From Magnetospirillum fulvum (GTDB lineage: Bacteria > Pseudomonadota > Alphaproteobacteria > Rhodospirillales > Magnetospirillaceae), in assembly GCF_900108475.1 (NCBI RefSeq), contig NZ_FNWO01000005.1, positions 232,687 to 296,686 on the forward strand: a stretch of DNA of 64,000 bases, given 5' to 3'. A model generated the notes under the pieces. The model had not been told where the DNA came from and searched no databases. It saw nothing but the letters and a program-made list of their open reading frames with translations. Shown here piece by piece: positions 20,046 to 29,188 of the stretch. How positions within the stretch are numbered: position 1 is the first letter of the stretch; every line of letters begins with the position of its first letter. The position numbers and the translations under genes are program-made.

Positions 20046-21176
20046 ATGACCGCCAAGATCACCCGCTTCCTCGAAGAAGTTCGCCCCGTCACTCCCTGCG
20101 TCGTGGTTGATCTCGATGTTGTCCGAGACAATTACCTGGGGCTGCGCCGCTGGCTCCCGCTCGCGGACGTCTATTACGCTGTCAAGGCCAACCCGGCTCC
20201 CGAGATCGTGCGGATGCTGGCCGCGCTGGGATCGAATTTCGACGTCGCCTCGCGCGGCGAGATTGATCTGTGCCTCGCCAACGGCGTCTTCGCCGAGAAC
20301 ATCTCGTTCGGCAACACCATCAAGAAGCAGCGCGACATCGCCTACGCCTACGAAAAGGGTGTCCGCCTCTATGCCTTCGATTGCGAGGCCGAGTTGGAGA
20401 AGCTGGCCGAATCCGCCCCCGGCGCTCGGGTGTTCTGCCGCATCCTGATGACCTGCGACGGCGCGGAATGGCCGCTGTCGCGCAAGTTCGGCTGCGAAAT
20501 CGACATGGCCCGCGACCTGTTGGTGCGCGCCCGCGATCTCGGCCTCGACCCCTATGGCGTGTCGTTCCATGTCGGCAGCCAGCAGACCGACCTCAACCAG
20601 TGGGACATCGCGGTCGGCAAGGCGGCGATGCTGTTCACCGCGCTGGATTCGGCTGGAATCGACCTGCGGATGGTCAATCTCGGCGGCGGCTTCCCCGCCC
20701 GCTATCGCAGCGACATCCCGGCGGTCGAGCGCTATGCCGACGCGGTGATGAGCGCGATGACCAACCATTTCGGCAACAACATCCCGGCGATGATCATCGA
20801 GCCGGGCCGCTCGCTGGTCGGCGATGCCGGTATCCTCGAAACCGAAGTCGTGCTGATCAGCCGCAAGGGCTATGACGACGACACCCGCTGGGTCTATCTC
20901 GACGTCGGCAAGTTCGGCGGTCTGGCCGAGACGATGGACGAGGCGATCAAGTACCGTATCCAGACCAGCCGCGACGGCGACGATACCGCCCCGGTCGTGC
21001 TGGCCGGTCCGACCTGCGATTCCGCCGACATCCTCTATGAAAAGTCGAACTACGAAATGCCGGTCAGCCTCAAGGTCGGCGACAAGGTCCGCATCCTCTC
21101 GACCGGGGCCTACACCACCTCGTACTCGGCGGTCAATTTCAACGGCTTCGACCCGCTGAAGGCCTATTTCATCTAA
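20046..21176 (+). CDS. Ornithine/lysine decarboxylase (fold III, eukaryotic-like)
   Basis: A 376-residue PLP enzyme of the alanine racemase-fold decarboxylases, making putrescine (or cadaverine). The PLP lysine is in VYYAVKANPAPEIVRMLAALG, the phosphate-binding glycines in MVNLGGGFPARY, and the active-site EPGRSLVGDAG and GPTCDSADILYEK (substrate aspartate and catalytic cysteine) are intact. The ATG at 20046 gives the normal bacterial length; the longer frame from 19893 runs through the leader and is not used. Substrate preference between ornithine and lysine cannot be decided by eye. Confidence 0.92.
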   Translation: MTAKITRFLEEVRPVTPCVVVDLDVVRDNYLGLRRWLPLADVYYAVKANPAPEIVRMLAALGSNFDVASRGEIDLCLANGVFAENISFGNTIKKQRDIAYAYEKGVRLYAFDCEAELEKLAESAPGARVFCRILMTCDGAEWPLSRKFGCEIDMARDLLVRARDLGLDPYGVSFHVGSQQTDLNQWDIAVGKAAMLFTALDSAGIDLRMVNLGGGFPARYRSDIPAVERYADAVMSAMTNHFGNNIPAMIIEPGRSLVGDAGILETEVVLISRKGYDDDTRWVYLDVGKFGGLAETMDEAIKYRIQTSRDGDDTAPVVLAGPTCDSADILYEKSNYEMPVSLKVGDKVRILSTGAYTTSYSAVNFNGFDPLKAYFI

Positions 21177-21183
21177 AGCAACT

Positions 21184-21558
21184 CTAGACGGCGAGGAGCG
21201 CCGCCGCGACGCGGCGCTCCTCGGTCAGCAGCACGTTAAAGGTCCGACAGGCCGCACCGGTATCCATCGTTTCAACCCGGATCCCGGCGGCGGCCAGGGT
21301 CGCCCGCAAGGTCGGCGGCAGCGGCCGCAACAGCGACCCACACCCCACCAGCAGCAATTCGGGAATCGGCGCGGCGGCAATGATCGGGGCCAGCGAATCG
21401 AGCCCCAGCGAATCGATGTCGGCGCAGCCCCACGCCTGGGTGGTTTCGGGAAACACCAGAACCGAACCCAGCCAGCGTTGTCCGGCGATGACGAACCCGC
21501 CATCGCCATAGGCCTGGATCAGTTGGCGCCCCGGGGCAAGACGGGGATTGAGATCCAT
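21184..21558 (-). CDS. Mth938-like / NDUFAF3-family protein (DUF498)
   Basis: A 124-residue protein of the Mth938/NDUFAF3/AAMDC family, whose mitochondrial members assist complex I assembly. Family features are QLIQAYGDGGFVIAGQRWLGSVLVFPE near the N-terminus and LLLVGCGSLLRPLPPTLRATLAAAGIRVETMDTGAACRTFNVL, the core beta-alpha region. In alphaproteobacteria such genes often sit near sec genes; here it is alone. Its 3' end contains a terminator hairpin shared with the convergent decarboxylase gene. The molecular function is unknown. Confidence 0.8.
   Translation of the reverse strand: MDLNPRLAPGRQLIQAYGDGGFVIAGQRWLGSVLVFPETTQAWGCADIDSLGLDSLAPIIAAAPIPELLLVGCGSLLRPLPPTLRATLAAAGIRVETMDTGAACRTFNVLLTEERRVAAALLAV
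21192..21223. terminator. Bidirectional terminator between convergent genes
   Basis: Perfect 13-base arms CGAGGAGCGCCGC (21192-21204) and GCGGCGCTCCTCG (21211-21223) with a 6-base loop lie 15 bases after the decarboxylase stop. They sit inside the last codons of the convergent gene. Confidence 0.65.
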
Positions 21559-21749
21559 GTCCTTATCCTTCGCGTTCGAGCTCCTCTTGCCGATGCCAAG
21601 AGGATGTCCCGTTCCTCGCCATTCCGGTTTATTCTATCCCAAGCTGCCGGTTCCGTCCGCGTTCCCCGTAACGGGCGCGAGGGATGGCCCCGCTTTGTGT
21701 CTTCTCTGAGATTGCGTCGCCCGCGATCTTGCACCGAAAGGATGGCATT

Positions 21750-22217
21750 ATGGACGATATTCCGGATCGGGCTGATATCAAGGTGACTCCGCCGGTCATC
21801 TTTTCTTTCTACCTTGCCATTGGGTTCCTGTTCGCCTGGGGCTCGTCGCTCCACGTTCTGCCCGGCGTACTGGCGCGCGGGCTGGGGATTTCGCTGCTGC
21901 TGGCGGCGGGAGCGGTCGCCGCCACCGCGATTCTGGCGATGAACCGTCAGGGAACCCCGATCCATCCCCGCCACGGCACCACCGCCCTGGTCGGCGAGGG
22001 GCCGTACCGTTTCACCCGCAATCCGCTGTATCTGTCGCTGGTGACGATCTATTTCGGGCTGGCGCTGCTGCTGAATTCGTTCTGGATGATCCTGTTCGGG
22101 ATCGCGCTGGCCGTCACCCTCCATAAGATGGTGATCCTGGCCGAGGAACGCTATCTCGAAGACAAGTTCGGCGAGGCCTATCTCGCCTACAAGGCCAAGG
22201 TCAACCGCTGGCTGTAA
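21750..22217 (+). CDS. Isoprenylcysteine carboxyl methyltransferase-family membrane protein
   Basis: A 155-residue protein with four hydrophobic segments and the SAM-binding signature GPYRFTRNPLYLSLV plus EERYLEDKFGEAYLAYKAKVNRWL, as in the ICMT/PEMT family. Bacterial members methylate membrane-associated small molecules or lipids; the substrate is unknown here. The ATG at 21750 follows AAAGGATGGC; the longer frame from 21684 begins in non-conserved sequence. Confidence 0.82.
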   Translation: MDDIPDRADIKVTPPVIFSFYLAIGFLFAWGSSLHVLPGVLARGLGISLLLAAGAVAATAILAMNRQGTPIHPRHGTTALVGEGPYRFTRNPLYLSLVTIYFGLALLLNSFWMILFGIALAVTLHKMVILAEERYLEDKFGEAYLAYKAKVNRWL

Positions 22218-22246
22218 TATCCGTGTCGGCCCTCATGCGGCGAGCG

Positions 22247-22267
22247 GGGGGAGGCCGTCCCTCCCCC
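22247..22267. terminator. Hairpin between convergent genes
   Basis: Arms GGGGGAGG (22247-22254) and CCTCCCCC (22260-22267) separate the methyltransferase gene from the convergent ABC-2 permease gene. It is short and has no T-run on the plus strand. Confidence 0.45.
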
Positions 22268-23064
22268 TATTCCCCGACGTTGAGCAGAGCGCCCCGCACC
22301 CGCGCGGTATGCCAGGCATAGAGGAACAGCCCGATCCCCAGGGCGAGATAGACCAGATCGAGCGCCAGCGCCGACAGCATCAGATCGGTGCGGACCACCC
22401 CCTCGGTCATCACCGCTCGCATTCCCTCGAACACATGGGCAGGCGGCAGCGCCCAGGCCACGGCCTGCAACCAGTCGGGCAGGACCGAGATCGGATAATA
22501 GACCCCGGCCAGCGGGCCGATGGCGAAGATCATCACCCAGGCGAGGCTTTCCGCCCCCAGCCCAAAGCGCAGCACCATCGCCGACACCGCCAGACCGGTG
22601 GCCCAGCCCATCATCGTCAGCAGGGTCCAGAACACCAGCAACGGCAAGCCGAGCGAGAACAGCGAGAAATGGTAGAGCGGAATCGCCAGCAGGACGGCGG
22701 GCATCACCCCGATCATGGTGCGGATGAAGCTCATCACCAGGATCGTCGCCACCATCTCGCCGGGGCGGAGCGGACTGACCGAAAGATAGCCGAGATTGCG
22801 CGACCACATCTCTTCGAGGAAGGACAGCGCCACCCCCAGATTGCCGCGGAACATCACGTCCCACAGCAGCGCGCCCGCGATCAGCACGCCGCCGGCCTGG
22901 GCGAACCAGGACGAATTGTGCGACAGGAACTGGCTGGTAAAGCCCCACATCACGACGTTGATCAGCGGCCAATAGGCCATTTCGAGCATCCGCAGCCACG
23001 ACCCGCGCAGGATGTAAAGGTGGCGCAGGCACAGCCCGGCCACGCGCCGGATCGACAGAATCAT
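22267..23064 (-). CDS. ABC-2 type transporter permease
   Basis: A 265-residue permease with six hydrophobic segments of the ABC-2 class, which exports polysaccharides, lipids or drugs. FLEEMWSRNLGYLSVSPLRPGEMVATILVM and AIGPLAGVYYPISVLPDWLQAVAWALPPAHVFEGMR are typical of the ABC-2 permease core. The start at 23064 overlaps the ATPase stop as ATGA; the longer frame to 23469 lies within the ATPase gene. It is the last of four overlapping or near-abutting genes that begin with two EAL-like proteins. Its substrate is unknown. Confidence 0.88.
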   Translation of the reverse strand: MILSIRRVAGLCLRHLYILRGSWLRMLEMAYWPLINVVMWGFTSQFLSHNSSWFAQAGGVLIAGALLWDVMFRGNLGVALSFLEEMWSRNLGYLSVSPLRPGEMVATILVMSFIRTMIGVMPAVLLAIPLYHFSLFSLGLPLLVFWTLLTMMGWATGLAVSAMVLRFGLGAESLAWVMIFAIGPLAGVYYPISVLPDWLQAVAWALPPAHVFEGMRAVMTEGVVRTDLMLSALALDLVYLALGIGLFLYAWHTARVRGALLNVGE

Positions 23065-23816
23065 GGCTCTCCCCGCTCGGGTTCGTCGGGTCGGCGGCGG
23101 TCGCGGGCGATGTCGAGGAACACCTCCTCCATCGTGTCGCGGCCATAACGGGCGAACAGATCGGCAGGCGTGCCGCGATCGACGATCCGCCCGCTTTTCA
23201 TGATCAGCACCCGGTCGCACATCCGTTCGACCTCGGTCATGTTGTGGGAGGCCAGCAGCACGGTCGCCCCGGTGCGGCCGCGGTATTCCTGGAAATAGCC
23301 GCGCAGCCAGTCGGCGGTGTCGGGATCGAGCGAAGCGGTCGGCTCGTCCAGCAGCAGCAATTCGGGCTGGTTGAGCAGCGCGCGCGCCACCGACACCCGG
23401 GTCTTCTGCCCGGCCGACAGCTTCCCCACCGGGCGGTCGAGCAGGGTGACCAGATCGAGGTCGCGGCACAAATCAGCCATCCGCGTCTTCAGCCCCTTCA
23501 CCCCGTAAAGATGGCCATAGACGGTCAGGTTCTCCCGCACCGTCAGCCGGTGGGGCAGATCGACATAGGGGCTGGAGAAATTGACCCGTGGCAGCACCCG
23601 ATAACGGTGGCGGATCATGTCCTGGCCCAGCAGCGAGATCGCGCCCGAACTCGGCAGCAGCAGACCGAGCAGCATCGACAAGGTGGTGGTCTTGCCCGCG
23701 CCGTTGCCGCCCAACAGCGCGGTGACCGTGCCGGGTTCGACGGTAAAGCTGATCTTATCGACTGCCACCACCGAACCGAACGATTTGGTGACGTCTATAA
23801 CCTCGATCGCGTTCAC
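23061..23816 (-). CDS. ABC-2 type transporter ATPase
   Basis: A 251-residue ABC ATPase with Walker A LLGGNGAGKTTT, the signature KLSAGQKTRVSVARAL, Walker B LLLLDEPTASLD and the switch histidine in LLASHNMTEVE. The glycine where proline is usual (GGNGAGK) is a minor variant. The arrangement is that of NodI/DrrA-like exporters. It overlaps the upstream EAL-like gene and the downstream permease gene by four bases each (ATGA), so all are translated from one message. Confidence 0.9.
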   Translation of the reverse strand: MNAIEVIDVTKSFGSVVAVDKISFTVEPGTVTALLGGNGAGKTTTLSMLLGLLLPSSGAISLLGQDMIRHRYRVLPRVNFSSPYVDLPHRLTVRENLTVYGHLYGVKGLKTRMADLCRDLDLVTLLDRPVGKLSAGQKTRVSVARALLNQPELLLLDEPTASLDPDTADWLRGYFQEYRGRTGATVLLASHNMTEVERMCDRVLIMKSGRIVDRGTPADLFARYGRDTMEEVFLDIARDRRRPDEPERGEP

Positions 23817-25072
23817 GGCCGCGGCCGCGAGCGGAGCCGCTTGCGCGGGTCGCCCTGGAGCAGGGACTCGATATGGTGGCCCTGGAACAACGTGATGCCG
23901 ACCGAGTGACCGAACTCGACCGAGGCCGGATTATCGCAGCGGCACAAAATGATGCGGGTGACCCCGATCCGGCGCAGCGCGTCGGTGCGGTTGTCCTTCT
24001 CCTCGGTCAAAGCCGGATCCCACACCAGCTTGATCAGATCGGCCCCCAGCCGTTCGCGATCGACGACAGACAATTGGGCGTAGCTCAACCCATCGACACA
24101 GATGCGATAACCGCGGTCGTGGGCGAAATCGCGGGCGAACAGATAGGCGCCGAGATCGGCGAAGATATCGACCTTTTGCAGTTCAAGCACGATGGTGCCG
24201 CGCATCCCGGCCTTGATGTTGTCGTCAAACACCAGGAATTCCGGCCCAAGGATCGTCGAGACGTTGAGATTGATGCTGATATCGCCTTCGAGGGTGCGGT
24301 CGTCATGCTTGTTCAGCATGCTGAGAACCCGGCGGTCGAGCGTCTCGGTCAGTTGCTGGAACAGCCAGGGGCTGGAATTGAGATTGACCGAGGGGAACAG
24401 GGTCTGGCGCAGATCGGCGATCGAGACGAACAATTCGTGGAATACCGGCTGCGGCGCCGTTTTGCCGACCATCGCGCACACCGCCTGACGGCGCAGCAGA
24501 TTGGCAAGGTCGGCCTGTCCCAGCGCCGCCTCGACCCGGATCAACAATTCCGGGGTGAACGGCGTGCCGTGCGATTTCTGCATCCGGGCGCGCTCGGTGG
24601 CGGCCGCTTCGACCGAGACGCTGCGCCGTGCCGATTCCGCCTGCACCATCTTCTGGGCCAGGGTCAGCAGCAGATCGTACTCGCGGTCGAGGCTGTACCA
24701 AGTGTTGAACACCGCCTGGGGGGACAGGTGCTCCTCGCTGATCAGCGGATCGTCCGAGAACAAAAAGCGCAGCTTCGACACCGAAGCTTCGATCTCGTCC
24801 TGGGCCTGGGCCTTGTAGATCACCATCAGATCGGCATTGGCCAGCACGAACACCTGGGCCTGCATCAGCTTGACCAGCGGATCGAAGGTGGTGGTGGCGA
24901 TCCGCAGATGGTGGTCGCGCCGGTTCTGGGCCAACAGACCCGAGAGATGGATGTGCACCGCCTTGCGGTCCTGGCGGTGGCGCTCCAGCCGCCGCACGTA
25001 ATCCAGCATCAGAGTTTCCTGGCTGGCGGAACGGGCCCCGTCGGCAGAGGCGGGAGGCGGGGGGGATCGCAT
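23813..25072 (-). CDS. Degenerate EAL-like regulatory protein, paralogue 2
   Basis: A 419-residue soluble protein paralogous to the gene upstream. The N-terminal half (VHIHLSGLLAQNRRDHHLRI, ANADLMVIYKAQAQDEIEAS) looks like a reduced GGDEF-like or novel sensory fold. The C-terminal half follows the EAL barrel pattern: FHELFVSIADLRQTL, then INLNVSTILGPEFLVF, IVLELQKVDIF, DRGYRICVDGLSYAQL, LIKLVWDPAL, and a final VEFGHSVGITLFQGHHIE. The EAL signature itself and most metal-binding acidic residues are absent, so it probably binds a ligand or partner rather than cleaving cyclic-di-GMP. The stop overlaps the ABC ATPase start. Confidence 0.6.
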   Translation of the reverse strand: MRSPPPPASADGARSASQETLMLDYVRRLERHRQDRKAVHIHLSGLLAQNRRDHHLRIATTTFDPLVKLMQAQVFVLANADLMVIYKAQAQDEIEASVSKLRFLFSDDPLISEEHLSPQAVFNTWYSLDREYDLLLTLAQKMVQAESARRSVSVEAAATERARMQKSHGTPFTPELLIRVEAALGQADLANLLRRQAVCAMVGKTAPQPVFHELFVSIADLRQTLFPSVNLNSSPWLFQQLTETLDRRVLSMLNKHDDRTLEGDISINLNVSTILGPEFLVFDDNIKAGMRGTIVLELQKVDIFADLGAYLFARDFAHDRGYRICVDGLSYAQLSVVDRERLGADLIKLVWDPALTEEKDNRTDALRRIGVTRIILCRCDNPASVEFGHSVGITLFQGHHIESLLQGDPRKRLRSRPRP

Positions 25073-25089
25073 CGGTTTGACCCTTCCTC

Positions 25090-26421
25090 TTACCGCAGGA
25101 CCCGCAGCGGCGGGAACAGGTCGAGCATGTCGTTATTGCCGCATTCGCTGCGCATCGGGCCGGTGAGGAGTCCGTGGCGGGCGGTGCATTGCGCTTGCGA
25201 GCAGGCGGCGGATTGCTCGCAGACGGCCATCGTGGTGGCGGCGACCATCGAATCGAGGAAGCGGCCCTGGAACATCCGGATACCGAGCGACAGCCCCCAC
25301 GAGATCGCCAGTTCGGTCTCGCAACGGGCCAGGATCACCCGGTCGAATCCGACCGGGGCCAAAGCGTGCTGGATTTCGGCGGTGCGGATATCGTCCTGCA
25401 TGTCCGAACTCCAGCTCAGCTTGACGTAATCGGTGTCGAACAGTTCGCAATCCATGAATTGAAGGCCGACCGAGGTCATCCCGTCCAGGACCGATTTGTG
25501 CCCATGCGCTCGCAGCCGGTCGCGGGCGCGGAAAAAGCCTTCGAGATTATTGAAAATGTCGAGGAGTTGGAACTCGACCACCAGCCCGGCGCGGCCGCGC
25601 ACCTGCGCCTCAAAGGTCTGAAAGGCCGGGGTCTCGATCGTGCTCATATTGAGGTTGAGCGAGAACGCCTTGGGCGGGGCGCGCAGACCGGACTCGCCCA
25701 GCGCGGCCAGCACCTGCTTGTCCAGTTCCTGCGATAAATGCTGGAACAGCCAGCGGTTCGACAGAATGTCGATATCGGGCGCCAGTACCTTTTGCAGGTC
25801 GGCGATCGACATATAGAATTCCTGGAACTCGACCTCGGCGGAATCGTGATCGAGGATGCGGATGCAGGCCTGACGACGGACCACTCCGGCGATATCGGTA
25901 CTGCCGATCCCGTCGAGCACCTGGACCAGAGTGGTCGCTTCGAGCGGCAGTCGCTTCGCCGGGGGGGCCGGATCGGCCTTGATCTTGCGGACCGCGTCCC
26001 GCATCTCGCCGCACAAGTCGAAGAAGGCGTCGAAATCGCATTCGAGATCGTAGAGCGACACGAAGCGGTCGGCCCCGTCGGCGGCTTCGGCATAGGTCAA
26101 CGGATCGGTCGAGAACAGCGCGCGCAGTTTGTAGACGATCGCATCGAGATCGGACAGTTGGGCGTCCTTGCAGATCAGCATGATGTCGGAATTGGACAGC
26201 AGGAAGATCTGGCCGCGATAGACGCTGACCATCGATTCGAACATACGGAAGGCAATGCGGATCCGGCCTTCCTCGCGGTTGGCGGGCAGCAGGCGGGACA
26301 GGTGCAGATGCAGGGCCATCCGCCCTTCGCGCAACCGGCCGATACGTTCGGCGGCGTCGAAGAGCAGGCTTTCCGGCGTCACGACTTCCTGTGGTTTGCC
26401 TCCGAACGCCCCGGCGTTCAT
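25090..26421 (-). CDS. Degenerate EAL-like regulatory protein, paralogue 1, with cysteine-rich tail
   Basis: A 443-residue protein, first gene of the operon. Its N-terminal half matches paralogue 2 (LHLHLSRLLPANREEGRIRI; SNSDIMLICKDAQLSDLDAI). The C-terminal half has EAL-like landmarks: FQEFYMSIADLQKVL, LNLNMSTIETPAFQTF, LVVEFQLLDIFNNL, HKSVLDGMTSVGLQFM, DTDYVKLSWS, and ARCETELAISWGLSLGIRMF ending QGRFLD. The catalytic EAL triplet is missing. Unlike paralogue 2, it ends in a cysteine-containing tail (CEQSAACSQAQC and SEC), perhaps a metal or redox site. It is 17 bases upstream of paralogue 2; a likely promoter region lies before it, after the purB terminator. Confidence 0.6.
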   Translation of the reverse strand: MNAGAFGGKPQEVVTPESLLFDAAERIGRLREGRMALHLHLSRLLPANREEGRIRIAFRMFESMVSVYRGQIFLLSNSDIMLICKDAQLSDLDAIVYKLRALFSTDPLTYAEAADGADRFVSLYDLECDFDAFFDLCGEMRDAVRKIKADPAPPAKRLPLEATTLVQVLDGIGSTDIAGVVRRQACIRILDHDSAEVEFQEFYMSIADLQKVLAPDIDILSNRWLFQHLSQELDKQVLAALGESGLRAPPKAFSLNLNMSTIETPAFQTFEAQVRGRAGLVVEFQLLDIFNNLEGFFRARDRLRAHGHKSVLDGMTSVGLQFMDCELFDTDYVKLSWSSDMQDDIRTAEIQHALAPVGFDRVILARCETELAISWGLSLGIRMFQGRFLDSMVAATTMAVCEQSAACSQAQCTARHGLLTGPMRSECGNNDMLDLFPPLRVLR

Positions 26422-26546
26422 CCAGCCCTCTTTGCTCCGGCTCCGATGGCGGGAGCCTCAGTTGCGCGCCGGCCGGATCGTTCCCAGGCCGATCCATAGA
26501 GATACCATCGGCCTTGGCGGGGTTCCTAGGGCAATTTCAGAACAGC

Positions 26547-26592
26547 CCCCCGACCGGACGGGGCATCGCGGCCGCCCGCATCCGGTCGGGGG
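26547..26592 (-). terminator. Hairpin after purB
   Basis: Perfect 12-base arms CCCCCGACCGGA (26547-26558) and TCCGGTCGGGGG (26581-26592) with a 22-base loop lie just downstream of purB on the minus strand and upstream of the EAL/ABC operon. No clear T-run follows. Confidence 0.55.
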
Positions 26593-26600
26593 AGAACCGG

Positions 26601-27914
26601 TCAGGCCCGGCCGAACACCCGGCCGAAGATGGTATCGACATGCTTGGTGTGGTAGCCGAGGTCGAACAGCGAGTCCAATACCGGAGCGGACAGAAGGGCG
26701 GTAACCTGATCGTCGGCCTTCAGCAGGTCGAGGAAGTTCGCCCCTTCCTGCCACACCCGCATCGCGTTGCGCTGCACCGCCTTATAGCTGTCCTCGCGGC
26801 TCATCCCGGCCTGGGTCAGCGCCAGCAGCACCCGCTGCGAGAACACCAGCCCGCCCAGTTGGTTCAGATTGCGGGCGACGGCGTCGGGATAGATCACCAG
26901 CGTCTCGACCACTCCGGCCAGCCGGTTGAGGGCGAAATCGAGGGTGATCGTGGCGTCGGGACCGATCATCCGCTCGACCGAGGAATGCGAGATGTCGCGC
27001 TCGTGCCACAGGGCGACATTCTCCAACGCCGGGGTGACCATCCCGCGCACCAGCCGCGACAGGCCGGTCAGATTCTCGGTCAGCACCGGGTTGCGCTTGT
27101 GCGGCATCGCCGAGCTGCCCTTCTGACCCGGCGAGAAATATTCCTCGGCCTCGCGCACTTCGGTGCGCTGAAGATGGCGGATTTCGGTGGCGAGATGCTC
27201 GACCGACCCGGCGATGACGCCCAGGGTGGCGAAGAACAGAGCGTGACGGTCGCGCGGGATCACCTGGGTCGAGACCGGCTCGGGCGTCAGGCCCAGCTTC
27301 GCCGCGACATGAACCTCGACGCGGGGGTCGATGTTGGCGAAGGTGCCGACCGCGCCGGAAATGGCGCAGGTGGCGATGTCGGCCCGCGCCGCCAGCAGCC
27401 GGACGCGGGCGCGCTGGAAGGCGGCGTGGAAGCTGGCGAACTTAAGGCCGATCGTCACCGGCTCGGCATGGATGCCGTGAGAGCGGCCCATGCAGGCCAG
27501 ATCCTTGAACTCGAAGGCGCGCTTTTCCAGCGCCGCCAGCACCCGGTCGATGTCGGCCAGCAACAGGTCGGCGGCCTGGGTCATCTGCACCGCGAGACAG
27601 GTGTCGAGCACGTCCGACGAGGTCATCCCCTGGTGGACGAAGCGGGAGTCGGCCCCGACATGCTCGGCCAGCTCGGTCAGGAAGGCGATGACGTCGTGCT
27701 TGGTCTCGCGCTCGATCGCGTCGATCCGCTCGATCCGCTCGGGCGTGTAGGGCAGATTGCCCCGCGCCCACACCGCGCGGGCGGCGTCGGCCGGAATCAC
27801 CCCGATCTCGGCCAGGGCGTCGCAGGCGTGGGCCTCGATTTCGAACCAGATGCGGAAGCGGTTCGCGGGCTCCCAGATGCGGGTCATCTCGGGGCGGCTG
27901 TAGCGGGGAATCAT
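26601..27914 (-). CDS. purB: Adenylosuccinate lyase
   Basis: PurB splits fumarate from SAICAR and from adenylosuccinate in purine synthesis. The 437-residue product shows HDVIAFLTELAEHVG, the TSSDVLDTCLAVQ active-site segment, GRSHGIHAEPVTIGLKFASF (catalytic histidine) and the superfamily signature GSSAMPHKRNP with its mobile-loop serine pair. Full length, with no irregularities. It starts at 27914 and is followed by a hairpin. The bluB gene lies 58 bases upstream on the same strand. Confidence 0.97.
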   Translation of the reverse strand: MIPRYSRPEMTRIWEPANRFRIWFEIEAHACDALAEIGVIPADAARAVWARGNLPYTPERIERIDAIERETKHDVIAFLTELAEHVGADSRFVHQGMTSSDVLDTCLAVQMTQAADLLLADIDRVLAALEKRAFEFKDLACMGRSHGIHAEPVTIGLKFASFHAAFQRARVRLLAARADIATCAISGAVGTFANIDPRVEVHVAAKLGLTPEPVSTQVIPRDRHALFFATLGVIAGSVEHLATEIRHLQRTEVREAEEYFSPGQKGSSAMPHKRNPVLTENLTGLSRLVRGMVTPALENVALWHERDISHSSVERMIGPDATITLDFALNRLAGVVETLVIYPDAVARNLNQLGGLVFSQRVLLALTQAGMSREDSYKAVQRNAMRVWQEGANFLDLLKADDQVTALLSAPVLDSLFDLGYHTKHVDTIFGRVFGRA

Positions 27915-27972
27915 CTCGAAGAACCTCGGACTAGATAGCTATGACGAAAAATCAGATGGAGAGAGCGCCGCC

Positions 27973-28929
<957 letters not shown>

Positions 28930-28959
28930 CCAACCCACGAAAGGTCGTCGTCTGTTTCG

Positions 28960-29103
28960 GTTCATGGCGGATTTGCTCCCGCCCCTGTCGCGCCCTGCCT
29001 CCCCCCGGCTTCCGGCGCGACTCTCTGGTCCGGACCCGTCCCCCCCTTCGGTTCCGGCTCCAAAAATGCCCCCGCACACCCCCCCGGTGCGGGGGTTTTT
29101 CTT
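28960..29103 (+). ncRNA. Putative trans-acting small RNA, copy 1 (three C-loop hairpins)
   Basis: An intrinsic terminator lies here with no ORF ending before it on this strand. Hairpin 1 has arms GTCGCGCC/GGCGCGAC (28987-28994, 29014-29021) and a loop containing CCTCCCCCC. Hairpin 2 has arms CCGGACCC/GGTTCCGG around GTCCCCCCTTC (29030-29056). Hairpin 3 is the terminator, also with a C-run loop. The segment starting GGCGGATTTG at 28966 matches copy 2 (45719 leftwards, minus strand), and both run 138 bases from that motif to the T-run. C-rich anti-Shine-Dalgarno loops in all three hairpins recall the alphaproteobacterial alpha-r14/NfeR1 and 'cuckoo' RNAs. The 5' end is approximate. Confidence 0.65.
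29069..29103 (+). terminator. Intrinsic terminator of small RNA copy 1
   Basis: Arms CCCCCGCAC (29069-29077) and GTGCGGGGG (29087-29095), 9-base loop, followed by TTTTTCTT. It precedes the histidine kinase start by 85 bases, so it ends an upstream transcript. Confidence 0.9.
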
Positions 29104-29188
29104 ATTGGGAGATCCCGGCCAGGACTCGACGTTCGTCGAAGGATGCCCATATCGTCCGTATTATCCACATCATCCCGTAGGTACTCGC

